Source: CBDCAS01 sp965214015 (GTDB lineage: Bacteria; Pseudomonadota; Gammaproteobacteria; Coxiellales; Coxiellaceae). From it: a stretch of DNA of 64,000 bases. Below are positions 1 through 8,389 of the stretch, piece after piece. The first letter of the stretch is position 1. Every line of letters begins with the position of its first letter. The stretch lies in contig CBDCAS010000022.1 of NCBI GenBank assembly GCA_965214015.1, forward strand, positions 124,001 to 188,000, written 5' to 3'. The notes beneath the pieces are model-generated. The model was not told where the DNA came from. It saw only the letters and a program-made list of their open reading frames with translations, and ran no database searches. A program made the position numbers and the translations under genes.

Positions 1-996
1 GCTTTAATTGAGCTCGATGGTACCGAGAACAAGAGTCGCTTGGGTGCTAACGCTATTTTGGGGGCTTCATTAGCAGTAGTTCATGCTGCAGCCAATGACA
101 GCAAGCTGCCATTGTATCGTTATTTTGGTGGAGATGGGCCCTTTACTTTACCAGTGCCGTTAATGAATATCATAAATGGAGGGGCACATGCTAATAATAA
201 TATTGATATTCAGGAATTTATGATTTTACCTGTGGGTGCTCCTAGTTTTCGTGAAGCATTGCGCTATGGTGCTGAAGTATTTTATGCATTGCGTAAACGT
301 TTAGCCTTGGCAGGATTGTCAATAGCCGTTGGTGATGAAGGAGGATTTGCCCCAGATTTACCGAGTAATGAAGCCGCTATTGAGCTGATCATAGCAGCGA
401 TTGAAGAGGCCGGTTATGTCCCTGGTGAGCACATTGTTTTGGGGTTGGATATGGCAAGCTCAGAGTTTCATTCCTCAAAAGGGTATTATTTGGCATCGGA
501 AGGACGTTACTATACAACGGAGGAATGGATTGAACGAATTCGTTCTTGGATAGATCGGTATCCTATTGTTTCTATTGAAGATGGTTTGTCTGAAGATGAC
601 TGGACTGGTTGGCAGAGACTTACAGAAACACTCGGTCAGCGTATTCAGTTGGTTGGTGATGATGTGTTTGTCACAAATCCAGCTATTTTTCATGATGGCA
701 TTAATCAGAAAGTAGCCAATGCTATTTTAATTAAGTTGAATCAGATTGGTACCTTTACAGAAACTTTGGCAGCTATTGGTATGGCCAAGAAGGCAGGCTA
801 TGGAGTCATCATTTCGCATCGATCTGGTGAAACAGCAGATACCACTATTGCCGACCTAGCCGTTGCAACCAATGCAGGTCAAATTAAAACAGGTTCTTTG
901 TGTCGTTCTGATCGTATTGTAAAATATAATCGTTTATTGGCTATTGAGGAAGCACTGGGAGATAGCGTAGTGTATGCTTCGGAAGAATTGTTTTGA
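1..996 (+). CDS. eno: Enolase, 3' part (start lies before the window)
   Basis: Phosphopyruvate hydratase of glycolysis: it interconverts 2-phosphoglycerate and phosphoenolpyruvate in the cytosol. The frame is open from base 1 and begins with the conserved ELDGTENKSRLGANAILG segment, so the N-terminal ~100 residues are missing; 331 residues remain. Visible enolase features are GDEGGFAPDL, the metal-binding SIEDGLSEDDW and VGDDVFVTN, the catalytic-lysine region around NAILIKLNQIGT, and the SHRSGETADTTIADLAV signature near the C-terminus. The stop lies one base before the ATG of ftsB, the common gammaproteobacterial eno-ftsB-ispD order. Identification is certain; only the 5' end is absent. Confidence 0.97.
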   Translation, partial: ALIELDGTENKSRLGANAILGASLAVVHAAANDSKLPLYRYFGGDGPFTLPVPLMNIINGGAHANNNIDIQEFMILPVGAPSFREALRYGAEVFYALRKRLALAGLSIAVGDEGGFAPDLPSNEAAIELIIAAIEEAGYVPGEHIVLGLDMASSEFHSSKGYYLASEGRYYTTEEWIERIRSWIDRYPIVSIEDGLSEDDWTGWQRLTETLGQRIQLVGDDVFVTNPAIFHDGINQKVANAILIKLNQIGTFTETLAAIGMAKKAGYGVIISHRSGETADTTIADLAVATNAGQIKTGSLCRSDRIVKYNRLLAIEEALGDSVVYASEELF

Positions 997-997
997 G

Positions 998-1288
998 ATG
1001 AAGCCTGTTATTATAGGACTGGTAGTTTTATTTTTAGCATTGCAATATCAATTATGGTGTGTAAGAGGTGGCTTGTTTTCTGCTTCTGATCTGAAAAAAG
1101 CAATTTCTCAGCAGAGTAAAGTCAATTTAATATTAAAAGAACGTAATGATCGATTAAAAATGAATATAAAAAATTTGAAGCAGGGAAAATATTCTGTAGA
1201 AGAGCATGCTCGTAATGAGCTTGGTATGGTCAAGCAGGGTGAAACATTTTATCAAGTAGTTAAAAGTGACAACCGCAGTAACTCTTGA
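998..1288 (+). CDS. ftsB: Cell division protein FtsB
   Basis: Small bitopic inner-membrane protein of the FtsQLB divisome subcomplex (96 aa). One N-terminal membrane segment (about residues 3-20) is followed by a heptad-rich coiled coil (about 25-65). The tail motif EEHARNELGMVKQGETFY is typical of FtsB/DivIC. I chose the ATG at 998, two bases after the eno stop, over an earlier in-frame start inside eno because the membrane segment then starts right after the initiator. The 3' end overlaps ispD by 23 bases, implying translational coupling in an eno-ftsB-ispD-ispF run. Confidence 0.93.
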   Translation: MKPVIIGLVVLFLALQYQLWCVRGGLFSASDLKKAISQQSKVNLILKERNDRLKMNIKNLKQGKYSVEEHARNELGMVKQGETFYQVVKSDNRSNS

Positions 1289-1970
1289 TGCACAATATTG
1301 GGTACTCATTCCAGCTGCAGGTGTTGGTCGGCGGATGGGCTTTACAATACCGAAGCAGTATTTAAAGATAAGTCACCAATCAATACTGGAGCACACGATT
1401 TCTTTATTTTTAGCCCATTCTTTTATTAAAAAAGTGATTGTTATTGTTCATTCTGAGGATACAGAATGGCCTAATGTTAATATTGATCATTCAAAAATAG
1501 CGACAGTAGTCGGTGGTGCTCTGCGCGCAGACTCTGTTATGCAAGGTTTAGAGCATTTGCGCTCTTTTGCAGCAATCAATGACTGGGTGCTCGTGCATGA
1601 TGCCGTTCGTCCTTGCTTGCAACAAGAGAGACTTAGCCAATTTATCAAAACGATAGCGGATCATCCTGTAGGTGGGTTAATGGCAACGCCTGTGGTAGAT
1701 ACCATTAAAAAAGTGACGGCCAATGGTCGTGTATGCCAAACTATTTTGCGTGAAAATTTGTGGATTGCACAAACGCCACAGATGTTTCGTTATGGTCTTT
1801 TGTACTCTGCACTGCAACAGGCTTTAAAAATAAAAGCCTCTGTTACTGATGAAGCCAGTGCTATTGAGTTAGCAGGTCAAGCTCCGCTTATTTTTGAAGG
1901 TGATCACTATAATATTAAAGTAACACAGCCCGATGATTTAAGGTATGTCAGAGATTATTTAGGAGAGTAA
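1266..1970 (+). CDS. ispD: 2-C-methyl-D-erythritol 4-phosphate cytidylyltransferase
   Basis: Third step of the non-mevalonate isoprenoid pathway: transfers CMP from CTP to methylerythritol phosphate. The protein has 234 aa, the usual length. The nucleotide-binding AAGVGRRMG motif sits near residues 17-25, followed by PKQYL, the VHDAVRP metal/CTP-binding motif in the middle and TDEASAIE near the C-terminus. Translation starts at a GTG inside ftsB. ispF follows after three bases, the usual ispDF pairing. Confidence 0.95.
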   Translation: MTTAVTLDAQYWVLIPAAGVGRRMGFTIPKQYLKISHQSILEHTISLFLAHSFIKKVIVIVHSEDTEWPNVNIDHSKIATVVGGALRADSVMQGLEHLRSFAAINDWVLVHDAVRPCLQQERLSQFIKTIADHPVGGLMATPVVDTIKKVTANGRVCQTILRENLWIAQTPQMFRYGLLYSALQQALKIKASVTDEASAIELAGQAPLIFEGDHYNIKVTQPDDLRYVRDYLGE

Positions 1971-1973
1971 GTC

Positions 1974-2450
1974 GTGCGAATTGGCTATGGTTATGATGCG
2001 CATTGTTTTATGAGTGGAAACCATATTATGTTAGGTGGCATTAGTATTCCCTATACTAAAGGCATTAAGGCCCATTCTGATGGTGATGTCTTGCTTCATG
2101 CCATTGGCGATGCATTGTTAGGTGCTGCTGCCTTAGGTGATTTAGGGCGACATTTTCCAGATACAGAGGATGTATTTTGTGGTATGAATAGTAGTAAACT
2201 ATTAAAACATATTATGCAGCTTATCACTGCCAAACATTATAGAGTGGGGAATGTAGATACTACTGTGATCGCAGAGCAGCCAAAGCTATTAAACTATATT
2301 GAGCTGATGAATAAGCACATTGCAAAACTTCTGAATATTGCTGTCGATAATGTGAATGTTAAAGCAACGACCAATGAAAAAATGGGCTGGATTGGGCGTC
2401 AAGAAGGTATTGCAGCTCAAGCGGTTGTTGCATTATTGTTAGAAAATTAA
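1974..2450 (+). CDS. ispF: 2-C-methyl-D-erythritol 2,4-cyclodiphosphate synthase
   Basis: Isoprenoid pathway enzyme that cyclises the CDP-methylerythritol phosphate product with release of CMP; a trimeric zinc enzyme. The protein has 158 aa, the standard size. It shows the zinc-binding DAH near residue 8, AHSDGDVLLHAIGDALLGA, LGRHFPDT and the C-terminal TTNEKMGWIGRQEGI signature. It starts with GTG just after an AGGAG-type ribosome site, and its stop overlaps the ATG of surE (TAATG). Confidence 0.96.
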   Translation: MRIGYGYDAHCFMSGNHIMLGGISIPYTKGIKAHSDGDVLLHAIGDALLGAAALGDLGRHFPDTEDVFCGMNSSKLLKHIMQLITAKHYRVGNVDTTVIAEQPKLLNYIELMNKHIAKLLNIAVDNVNVKATTNEKMGWIGRQEGIAAQAVVALLLEN

Positions 2451-3214
2451 TGAGTGATTTACTAAAAATATTATTATCTAATGATGATGGTGTTTATGCA
2501 CGAGGCCTTTCCGTATTACGAGATTCTTTAAAAGAAATTGCTAAAATTGATGTAGTAGCACCTGACCGTAATCGTAGTGGTGCCAGTAACTCGCTGACTT
2601 TAAGTGTCCCTTTGCATGTTAAACAGCTTGATAATGGAATGACTAGTGTTGAGGGAACCCCCACAGACTGTGTGCATGTAGCCATTACTGGTTTATTACA
2701 AGAAATGCCTGATATGGTTATTACTGGAATCAATGCGGGGGCAAATTTAGGGGACGATGTTTGGTATTCTGGCACAGTCGCAGCTGCCATGGAAGGACGA
2801 TTTTTAGGTCTTCCGGCTATGGCGATGTCACTAGCGGGTGAAAAGCATCAGTATTTTGAAACCGCAGGCCAGGTAGCTCGGTTGATGATCGATCGTTTAT
2901 TACATGATCCACTACCAGCAAGTACCATATTAAATGTCAATGTTCCCGATGTCGCATTTGTTGATTTGGCGGGCTTTGAAATAACTCGCTGTGGTACACG
3001 ACATTGTGCAGAGCCTACTATTAAACAAATTGATCCTCGGGGACATTCTGTTTATTGGATTGGAGGGGTAGGCCCAGAAGAAGACTCAGGGGAGGGAACC
3101 GATTTTTATGCGATTCGGCATAATCGAGTCTCTATTACACCGTTGCGCATTGATCTTACTCACTATGAGGCATTTGAGCAGTTATCTATGTGGGTCAAAG
3201 GGCTCAAATGTTAA
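2450..3214 (+). CDS. surE: 5'/3'-nucleotidase, stationary-phase survival protein SurE
   Basis: Metal-dependent nucleoside monophosphate phosphatase of stationary phase, cytosolic, 254 aa. The N-terminal LLSNDDG supplies the paired catalytic aspartates. NRSGASNSLTL and GINAGANLGDDVWYSGTVAAAMEG are the other SurE signatures. It overlaps ispF by one base and nlpD by seven. surE-nlpD-rpoS is the conserved gammaproteobacterial arrangement; no pcm gene lies between them here. Confidence 0.96.
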   Translation: MSDLLKILLSNDDGVYARGLSVLRDSLKEIAKIDVVAPDRNRSGASNSLTLSVPLHVKQLDNGMTSVEGTPTDCVHVAITGLLQEMPDMVITGINAGANLGDDVWYSGTVAAAMEGRFLGLPAMAMSLAGEKHQYFETAGQVARLMIDRLLHDPLPASTILNVNVPDVAFVDLAGFEITRCGTRHCAEPTIKQIDPRGHSVYWIGGVGPEEDSGEGTDFYAIRHNRVSITPLRIDLTHYEAFEQLSMWVKGLKC

Positions 3215-3918
3215 AACGTTATTTTTTTCAAGCTTTTGGGATGATGAGCTTATTTTATATAGGCTTGTTGCTTTCTGGCTGTTTGAGTCGTGTGAGTAGT
3301 GCCCCTGTTGTTAATGCCTGGCAGCAGCCTGCAGCACAAAAAGAGATCTATAAGGTAGGTACAGGGGATACGGTTTATTCGATTGCATGGACGTTTGGCT
3401 TGGATTATCGTGCCTTGGCAAGAGCAAATGGGCTAAGGCCTCCTTATAGAATACGTGCCGGTCAATCATTGCGTATGGCAGTATCTTCTTTGCATAGTAT
3501 TAGTCGCATAGAGCAGCCTAAAAAGAGATTAGCAAAGTACCGGAATCAGTCGACTTTTCACTGGATTTGGCCTGCTCGAGGCCGCATCCTGGATAGTTTT
3601 TCTTCAAATTTGGCAGGTAATCGAGGCATTGATATTAGTGGTCGTCTCGGTGAGCCGATTCATGCAGCTGCTTCTGGAGAGGTCGTTTATAGTGGTGATG
3701 GAGTGCGAGGATATGGTAATCTGTTAATTATTAAACACAACGACAACTACTTAAGTGCCTATGCTTTTAATAAGGAACTATTAGTGAAGCTAGGGCAGCG
3801 AGTACGAGTAGGGCAGGTGGTCGCTAAGATGGGGCACAATAACGCAGGATGTGTGATGTTGCACTTTGAAATCCGTAAAAATGGTAGGCCTGTTAACCCA
3901 GAACGCTATCTTAAGTAG
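3208..3918 (+). CDS. nlpD: NlpD-like murein hydrolase activator lipoprotein
   Basis: Outer-membrane lipoprotein with a LysM domain and a C-terminal LytM (M23-like) domain; family members activate the amidase AmiC during septum splitting. I take the ATG at 3208 (236 aa) because it gives a compact type-II signal ending in LLLSGC. The longer GTG frame from 3190 lies inside surE. LysM (YKVGTGDTVYSIAWTFGLD) follows at about residues 45-90. The LytM domain covers the last ~120 residues; its zinc-ligand positions look degenerate (NRGIDISG, LHFEIRKNG), as in NlpD activators that lack peptidase activity. Confidence 0.9.
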   Translation: MLKRYFFQAFGMMSLFYIGLLLSGCLSRVSSAPVVNAWQQPAAQKEIYKVGTGDTVYSIAWTFGLDYRALARANGLRPPYRIRAGQSLRMAVSSLHSISRIEQPKKRLAKYRNQSTFHWIWPARGRILDSFSSNLAGNRGIDISGRLGEPIHAAASGEVVYSGDGVRGYGNLLIIKHNDNYLSAYAFNKELLVKLGQRVRVGQVVAKMGHNNAGCVMLHFEIRKNGRPVNPERYLK

Positions 3919-3943
3919 CCAATAAATGACAAGGATTGTCGCT

Positions 3944-4993
3944 ATGGTAGAGAAAAAATCAAAAAAAACGGCATCATTGCGCAAAGTATCGCGCTTATCT
4001 AGTAAAAAAATACTTAAAGATCAGAAAAAAACAAGTAGTAGAAGAAACAATATTAAAAAAGTAACATCAGCAATTAAACCAAAGAAAAAAGCCGCTTTTA
4101 ATCAGAACACTAAAAAAAAACAAAACAGCTCATTAGGCTTTGAGTCAAAAGAAGTAAGCATTAGCAGAGAAAGTCGCGCTTTTTTATCTTCTGATCCCAC
4201 ACAAATCTATTTAAAAGAGTTGGGTTATCAGCCTTTATTGACTGCCAAAGAAGAGTTACAACTTGCTAAGCAAGTGAGGCAAGGTAATAAGAGAGCACGA
4301 GAAAAAATGATTGAGGCTAATCTACGTTTAGTGGTTAAAATTGCTAGAAAATATATCAATCGAGGTTTGGCATTTTTAGATTTAATTGAAGAAGGTAATC
4401 TCGGTTTAATGACAGCAGTGGAAAAGTTTGATCCGATGCGAGGTTTTCGATTTTCAACGTATGCTACTTGGTGGATTCGCCAGACCATCGAGCGTGCTAT
4501 TATGAATCAAAGTCGTACGGTGCGTCTACCAATTCATGTTATTAAAGAATTAAATATTTATCTACGTGCTGGAAAAAAACTCGAGCAAACACTTGATCAT
4601 CCCGCAACTGCCGATGATATTGCCGAGCTATTAGATAAACCAGTGGAAGCCATTCGGCACTTATTAAGTCTAGCTCCAAGTGCCACTTCATTGGATACTC
4701 CCATTGCCCAAGATGGAGATAAAACTTTGGTAGAGACACTGCCTGATAAAAGTGTGGAAGATCCTGCTGATTTTATCGAAGATTGGGATACGTGCGAACA
4801 TGTGGATAGTTGGTTAGCGCAGTTAGATAAACGGCATCGTGAAGTAGTCATTCGTCGCTATGGTTTAGAGGGTTATACTAGAGGGACTTTAGAGTCAGTC
4901 GGCAAAGCAGTGGGTTTAACTCGTGAGCGTGTTCGTCAGCTACAGTTAGATGCCATCCAGTGCTTACGTCATATGATGGAAACAGAAACTTAA
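3944..4993 (+). CDS. rpoS: RNA polymerase sigma factor RpoS, with basic N-terminal extension
   Basis: Stationary-phase/stress sigma factor (sigma-70 family group 2). The ATG at 3944 is preferred to the ATG at 3926 because AAGGA lies 8 bases upstream; it gives 349 aa. Region 1.2 starts at about residue 85 (DPTQIYLKELGYQPLLT). Region 2 carries GLAFLDLIEEGNLGL and FRFSTYATWWIRQTIERAI. Region 4 carries EVVIRRYGLEGY and the TRERVRQLQ helix-turn-helix. Position after surE-nlpD supports rpoS rather than rpoD or rpoH. Odd feature: residues 1-60 contain 23 Lys/Arg, instead of the acidic N-terminus usual in RpoS. Confidence 0.92.
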   Translation: MVEKKSKKTASLRKVSRLSSKKILKDQKKTSSRRNNIKKVTSAIKPKKKAAFNQNTKKKQNSSLGFESKEVSISRESRAFLSSDPTQIYLKELGYQPLLTAKEELQLAKQVRQGNKRAREKMIEANLRLVVKIARKYINRGLAFLDLIEEGNLGLMTAVEKFDPMRGFRFSTYATWWIRQTIERAIMNQSRTVRLPIHVIKELNIYLRAGKKLEQTLDHPATADDIAELLDKPVEAIRHLLSLAPSATSLDTPIAQDGDKTLVETLPDKSVEDPADFIEDWDTCEHVDSWLAQLDKRHREVVIRRYGLEGYTRGTLESVGKAVGLTRERVRQLQLDAIQCLRHMMETET

Positions 4994-5095
4994 ATAGAGC
5001 ATTTGTGGAGTGAATAATAAGGACAGAAAAACTGTTCATAGAAGCTTATATGTCATTTTTAATGGTGTTTTATCAGTTCAAACGATAATAATTCA

Positions 5096-6105
5096 ACCTG
5101 AGTTCGATGAAAAGGTGTAAAGTAAGTGATTGAATAAAAGGCTCTTTCATGGTTAAGTTTCGTGCAAAAGCAGCTAATTTCAGTAAATCAAACCTTAAAA
5201 GGAAGAGCCGTATGGATAAGTTAGTCGATTTATATTGTGTTGTCGATGATTTTTGTCAATTAGTATTGCCTGAATTAGAGAAAGCTTCTTTGCCTAATTT
5301 GAGTAAAAAAAGAACTAGGTCATGCCGACTGACTCCCTCAGAAATCATGACGATTGTCATCCACTTTCATCAAAGTCATTATCGTGATTTTAAAACCTAT
5401 TATATTAATTATGTAAAACAGCATTTGTATAAAGCCTTCCCTGATTTGGTCAGTTATAATCGCTTCGTTGAACTGATGCCATCCATATTGGTACTCTTGT
5501 GTTTATTAATGCATTTCCAAAGCAAAACATTAACAGGAATTTACTTTATTGACTCTACCACATTATCTGTGTGCCATCCTAAACGTTCATCATCAAATCG
5601 TGTTTTTAAAGGGCTTGCTAAAAAATAGAAATCAACTATGGGTTGGTTTTTCGGCTTTAAACTGCATTTAGTCATTAATGATAAAGGGGAAATACTGGCT
5701 TTCAAAATAACGAAAGCTAATACGGATGACCGTAAACCTGTTGATGAGTTAACACAAGGATTAGAGGGTAAATTGATAGGTGATAAAGGATATATTTCTT
5801 CTGAATTATTTAATCAATTATACCTGCGTGGTTTAAAATTCATTACACGCCTACGAAAAAATATGAAAAATAAACTGATGCCAATGATCGACAAATTATT
5901 ATTACGAAAACGTGTGATTGTTGAAACCGTCATTGATCAATTAAAAAATATTAGTCAGATAGAACACTCTCGTCATCGTAGTCCTGTCAATTGTAGGGTT
6001 AACATCCTGGCTGGATTAGTCGCTTATTCTTTACAAACTAAGAAGCCTTCTTTATATTTGAATAACAATTTTTCAATCTTAGCATGAGTTAGGTCGAACT
6101 CACGT
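5096..6105 (+). mobile_element. IS982-family insertion sequence
   Basis: Terminal inverted repeats are ACCTGAGTTCGA at 5096-5107 and its near-exact complement at 6094-6105, with one mismatch. They enclose about 1,010 bp and a single transposase frame, which fits IS982. No clear target-site duplication is visible in the AT-rich flanks. The element separates rpoS from a kinase-like gene. The transposase has an internal stop, so this copy is probably not autonomous. Confidence 0.8.
5212..6087 (+). pseudogene. IS982-family transposase with in-frame TAG
   Basis: DDE transposase of the IS982 family, starting at ATG 5212 behind AAGGAAG with MDKLVDLYCVVDDFCQ. The same frame holds all three catalytic acidic residues: FIDSTTLSVC in the first part, then IGDKGYISS and RVIVETVIDQLK in the second. 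A TAG at 5626-5628, where family members usually have a glycine before KSTMGWFFGFKLH, splits the frame without shifting it. It could be a nonsense mutation or a read-through stop. No other disruption is seen, so decay looks recent. Confidence 0.85.
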
Positions 6106-6186
6106 TAATTTAATATTTTATTAATAATAATTAACTATCTTATTAGCTATCAATAAGTCATATTTTAGTTAAAAGAGTAATCGCTT

Positions 6187-7422
6187 ATGCAAGTCCTCCC
6201 ACCAGAATGGCAATATGCAAAATCGCTATTTCTAGAGAATCCTGATAGTCAAAAGATAAAACGGGATTTACATTCACAACTTGTTCATTCATTTATCTGT
6301 TTTGAAGGTAAAATCTTAGCTCTAGCCAGCAATCAAGATGAATTCAAGTATCTGGGTGAGGGGATTTATGGAAGAGTAAAACTAGCTCAGGATAAAGAAG
6401 GCAGATTGTATGTACTGAAGATTCAAAAAACTAAACATGCGTCACATCAAAATGTGCGTTTTTTTCAGTTTTCATCAGAATGGGAAGCAAGGGTAGCTTA
6501 TGATGTAGGTGCTGCAAGCAAGCCAACCATTCTAATACGCAATAATGGTAAAAAAACTTATATTCTGTATCACTACTTAGGTATGCCTTTACAGAGCTAT
6601 TTAGAAAAACATTTAACTATAGAACAGCGATATGATATTGCAGTAAAAATAGCCTTTGCTGTTTATAGGCTACATTCAGGTAAGAGTTCAAAAGAGAATA
6701 CATCCTATACTCATTTAGATATAAAACCGCATAATATGGTAATAGATGACAAAGCTTGTGTTCACCTGATTGATTATGGTTGTAGTGATTATGTAGGTTC
6801 AATAAATAGAAGCGATATTAAGGGAGCTCGTCTTTACGTGCCTAAAAATCCTATAGGTATATTGTTTGAACAGATCGATGTATTTTCCTTATTACGCACA
6901 TTGTATATTCCGCAAATAGTTTATCTTGTTAACCGTATTAATCGTGATGCTAAACCAGATAAAATGACCTATCAGGAGCTTATAAAGCAAAATCCCTCGG
7001 ATCCGGCAATAGGTGTATTTTCAGATTCATTAGCAACTGAAAATCCATGCTTACATCAATTTCTGGATACTACAGACAGCGAAATTAGGACAGAGAGTGC
7101 TTTACAAGTCACTGCTGTATTAATTTTGGCGAAGTATGGTCTTCTTTCAGAAAGTAATCTATATAGCTGTCTTAATGATTTTTTAGACGTTGCAGAAAAG
7201 ATTGTAGCTTTGTATGAAAAATCACACGCAAATAAAGAAAATTCTCTTAATACACATTCTCTTCAAGCGATTTTATCTCCTGACTATGACAATGCAGAAC
7301 AGAAGTCTGATAATAGCATGGGTGTAGCGAGTAATAAGTCTAGTTATTTTTCGTTACTTAGTAGTATTCCTGAGTCACCATCGGAATCTCCATTGTTATC
7401 TTCAGCACCTGCTAGTTTTTAG
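6187..7422 (+). CDS. Eukaryotic-like Ser/Thr protein kinase domain protein, candidate effector
   Basis: A 411-aa protein with a recognisable protein-kinase fold. The glycine loop GEGIYG is at 57-62, the ATP-binding lysine at K78 (VLKIQK), the catalytic loop HLDIKPHN at 176-183 and the metal-binding DYG at 196-198 in place of DFG. All core catalytic residues are present, so activity is plausible. There are no membrane segments or signal peptide. The C-terminus (residues ~355-411) is disordered and rich in Ser, Pro and Glu, the kind of tail often seen on Dot/Icm substrates. It lies just downstream of an IS element, beside no related gene. Effector status is inferred; substrate unknown. Confidence 0.75.
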   Translation: MQVLPPEWQYAKSLFLENPDSQKIKRDLHSQLVHSFICFEGKILALASNQDEFKYLGEGIYGRVKLAQDKEGRLYVLKIQKTKHASHQNVRFFQFSSEWEARVAYDVGAASKPTILIRNNGKKTYILYHYLGMPLQSYLEKHLTIEQRYDIAVKIAFAVYRLHSGKSSKENTSYTHLDIKPHNMVIDDKACVHLIDYGCSDYVGSINRSDIKGARLYVPKNPIGILFEQIDVFSLLRTLYIPQIVYLVNRINRDAKPDKMTYQELIKQNPSDPAIGVFSDSLATENPCLHQFLDTTDSEIRTESALQVTAVLILAKYGLLSESNLYSCLNDFLDVAEKIVALYEKSHANKENSLNTHSLQAILSPDYDNAEQKSDNSMGVASNKSSYFSLLSSIPESPSESPLLSSAPASF

Positions 7423-7465
7423 TCACGGTTTTTATAATTTTTCTATGACTCTAAAAATTGTACCA

Positions 7466-7996
7466 CTAGATAACGATTTGTAATTGCTGACTGATTTGAG
7501 AAGCAGTAAAAATACCACGAATGAATTGCTGACCACCATTGGATTTAATGACGAGTGCATAATGGCAGTGATGTGATTTCACTGTATTGATGATATTGCC
7601 AATTTTAAAATGATTAACAGTTTCTACATCTAGGGCCGGAATATCTTGCAAAGTGGTCATCAGTGCATTGACTAAAATTTTAGAACGTGGAGTACGATGT
7701 TCTTCTTGAATTCTAATAGGGCGTTCGCCAAGTAGGTCTTCGGACATGATAAGGCCGATGGGTTGATTGCTTGAGTTAATAACAAAAAGTAAATGAAGGC
7801 CATGGGTTTTCATTAAGTGTAATGCCTGATCAATCGGTGCATTCTCTTGAATAGTTTTAGGGGGAGCTTGAGTAAAGTCTGTCATAATAGACAATGCAGG
7901 ATCCTCCAGATGCATCACCTCAGGGAGCCTATCAGTACATAGGGTCATTTTTTCAGGCTCTAACTCAATCGTAGGCAATACTTCATATTGTATCAT
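7466..7996 (-). CDS. CBS-domain pair protein
   Basis: A 176-aa soluble protein built mainly of two tandem CBS motifs (about residues 37-95 and 105-172). The first contains QENAPIDQALHLMKTHGLHLLFVIN followed by QPIGLIMSEDLLG (read as two segments); the second is more divergent. CBS pairs usually bind adenosyl ligands and regulate an attached or partner protein. No catalytic domain is attached and the neighbours give no hint of the target. It is a lone minus-strand gene between the kinase gene and the zinc-finger/waaF pair. Confidence 0.7.
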   Translation of the reverse strand: MIQYEVLPTIELEPEKMTLCTDRLPEVMHLEDPALSIMTDFTQAPPKTIQENAPIDQALHLMKTHGLHLLFVINSSNQPIGLIMSEDLLGERPIRIQEEHRTPRSKILVNALMTTLQDIPALDVETVNHFKIGNIINTVKSHHCHYALVIKSNGGQQFIRGIFTASQISQQLQIVI

Positions 7997-8203
7997 TTTT
8001 GGATCCTTTTCTAGACTAACAATTTGCCGTGGTTTTTTTGTTTTATCCTCTACAAGAGATCAGAATAGTATTCTGATATTAATTTGATCTAAGAGAAAAT
8101 AGTCGGTCTCCTTCATATTGTATTTTGCTTAAGAGTTATACTAACATGAGATTTTTGCTTCGTGCTATACTCCGTACTTTATTTAAACTCAAGGAGCAAT
8201 TCA

Positions 8204-8389
8204 ATGGCTGGAGATTCTGCTTGCACTTCCAGACATTATGAAGTCACTCGTGACGATTTGCCGCTTTGTTGCCCGATGCCAGAGCAACGCTTATGGGATG
8301 CTCATCCTCGTGTTTATCTTCCTATTGAAAAAATAGGCCATGTTGTGTGCCCTTATTGTGGAGCTGAATATACTTTGATCGCGACCTAA
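8204..8389 (+). CDS. Small zf-CHCC zinc-finger protein
   Basis: A 61-aa protein ending in HPRVYLPIEKIGHVVCPYC and GAEYTLIAT. The H-(x)n-C-x2-C arrangement, with an upstream CC, matches the zf-CHCC domain of NDUFS6-like bacterial proteins. The ATG at 8204 follows AAGGAGC at ideal spacing, so the longer frame from 8162 is rejected. Its TAA overlaps the ATG of waaF, implying co-transcription. The molecular role in bacteria is poorly defined. Confidence 0.8.
   Translation: MAGDSACTSRHYEVTRDDLPLCCPMPEQRLWDAHPRVYLPIEKIGHVVCPYCGAEYTLIAT

Noticed and set aside
5626..5628. Frameshift in the IS982 transposase
   Set aside because: Both halves are in the same frame; the break is an in-frame TAG, not a shift.
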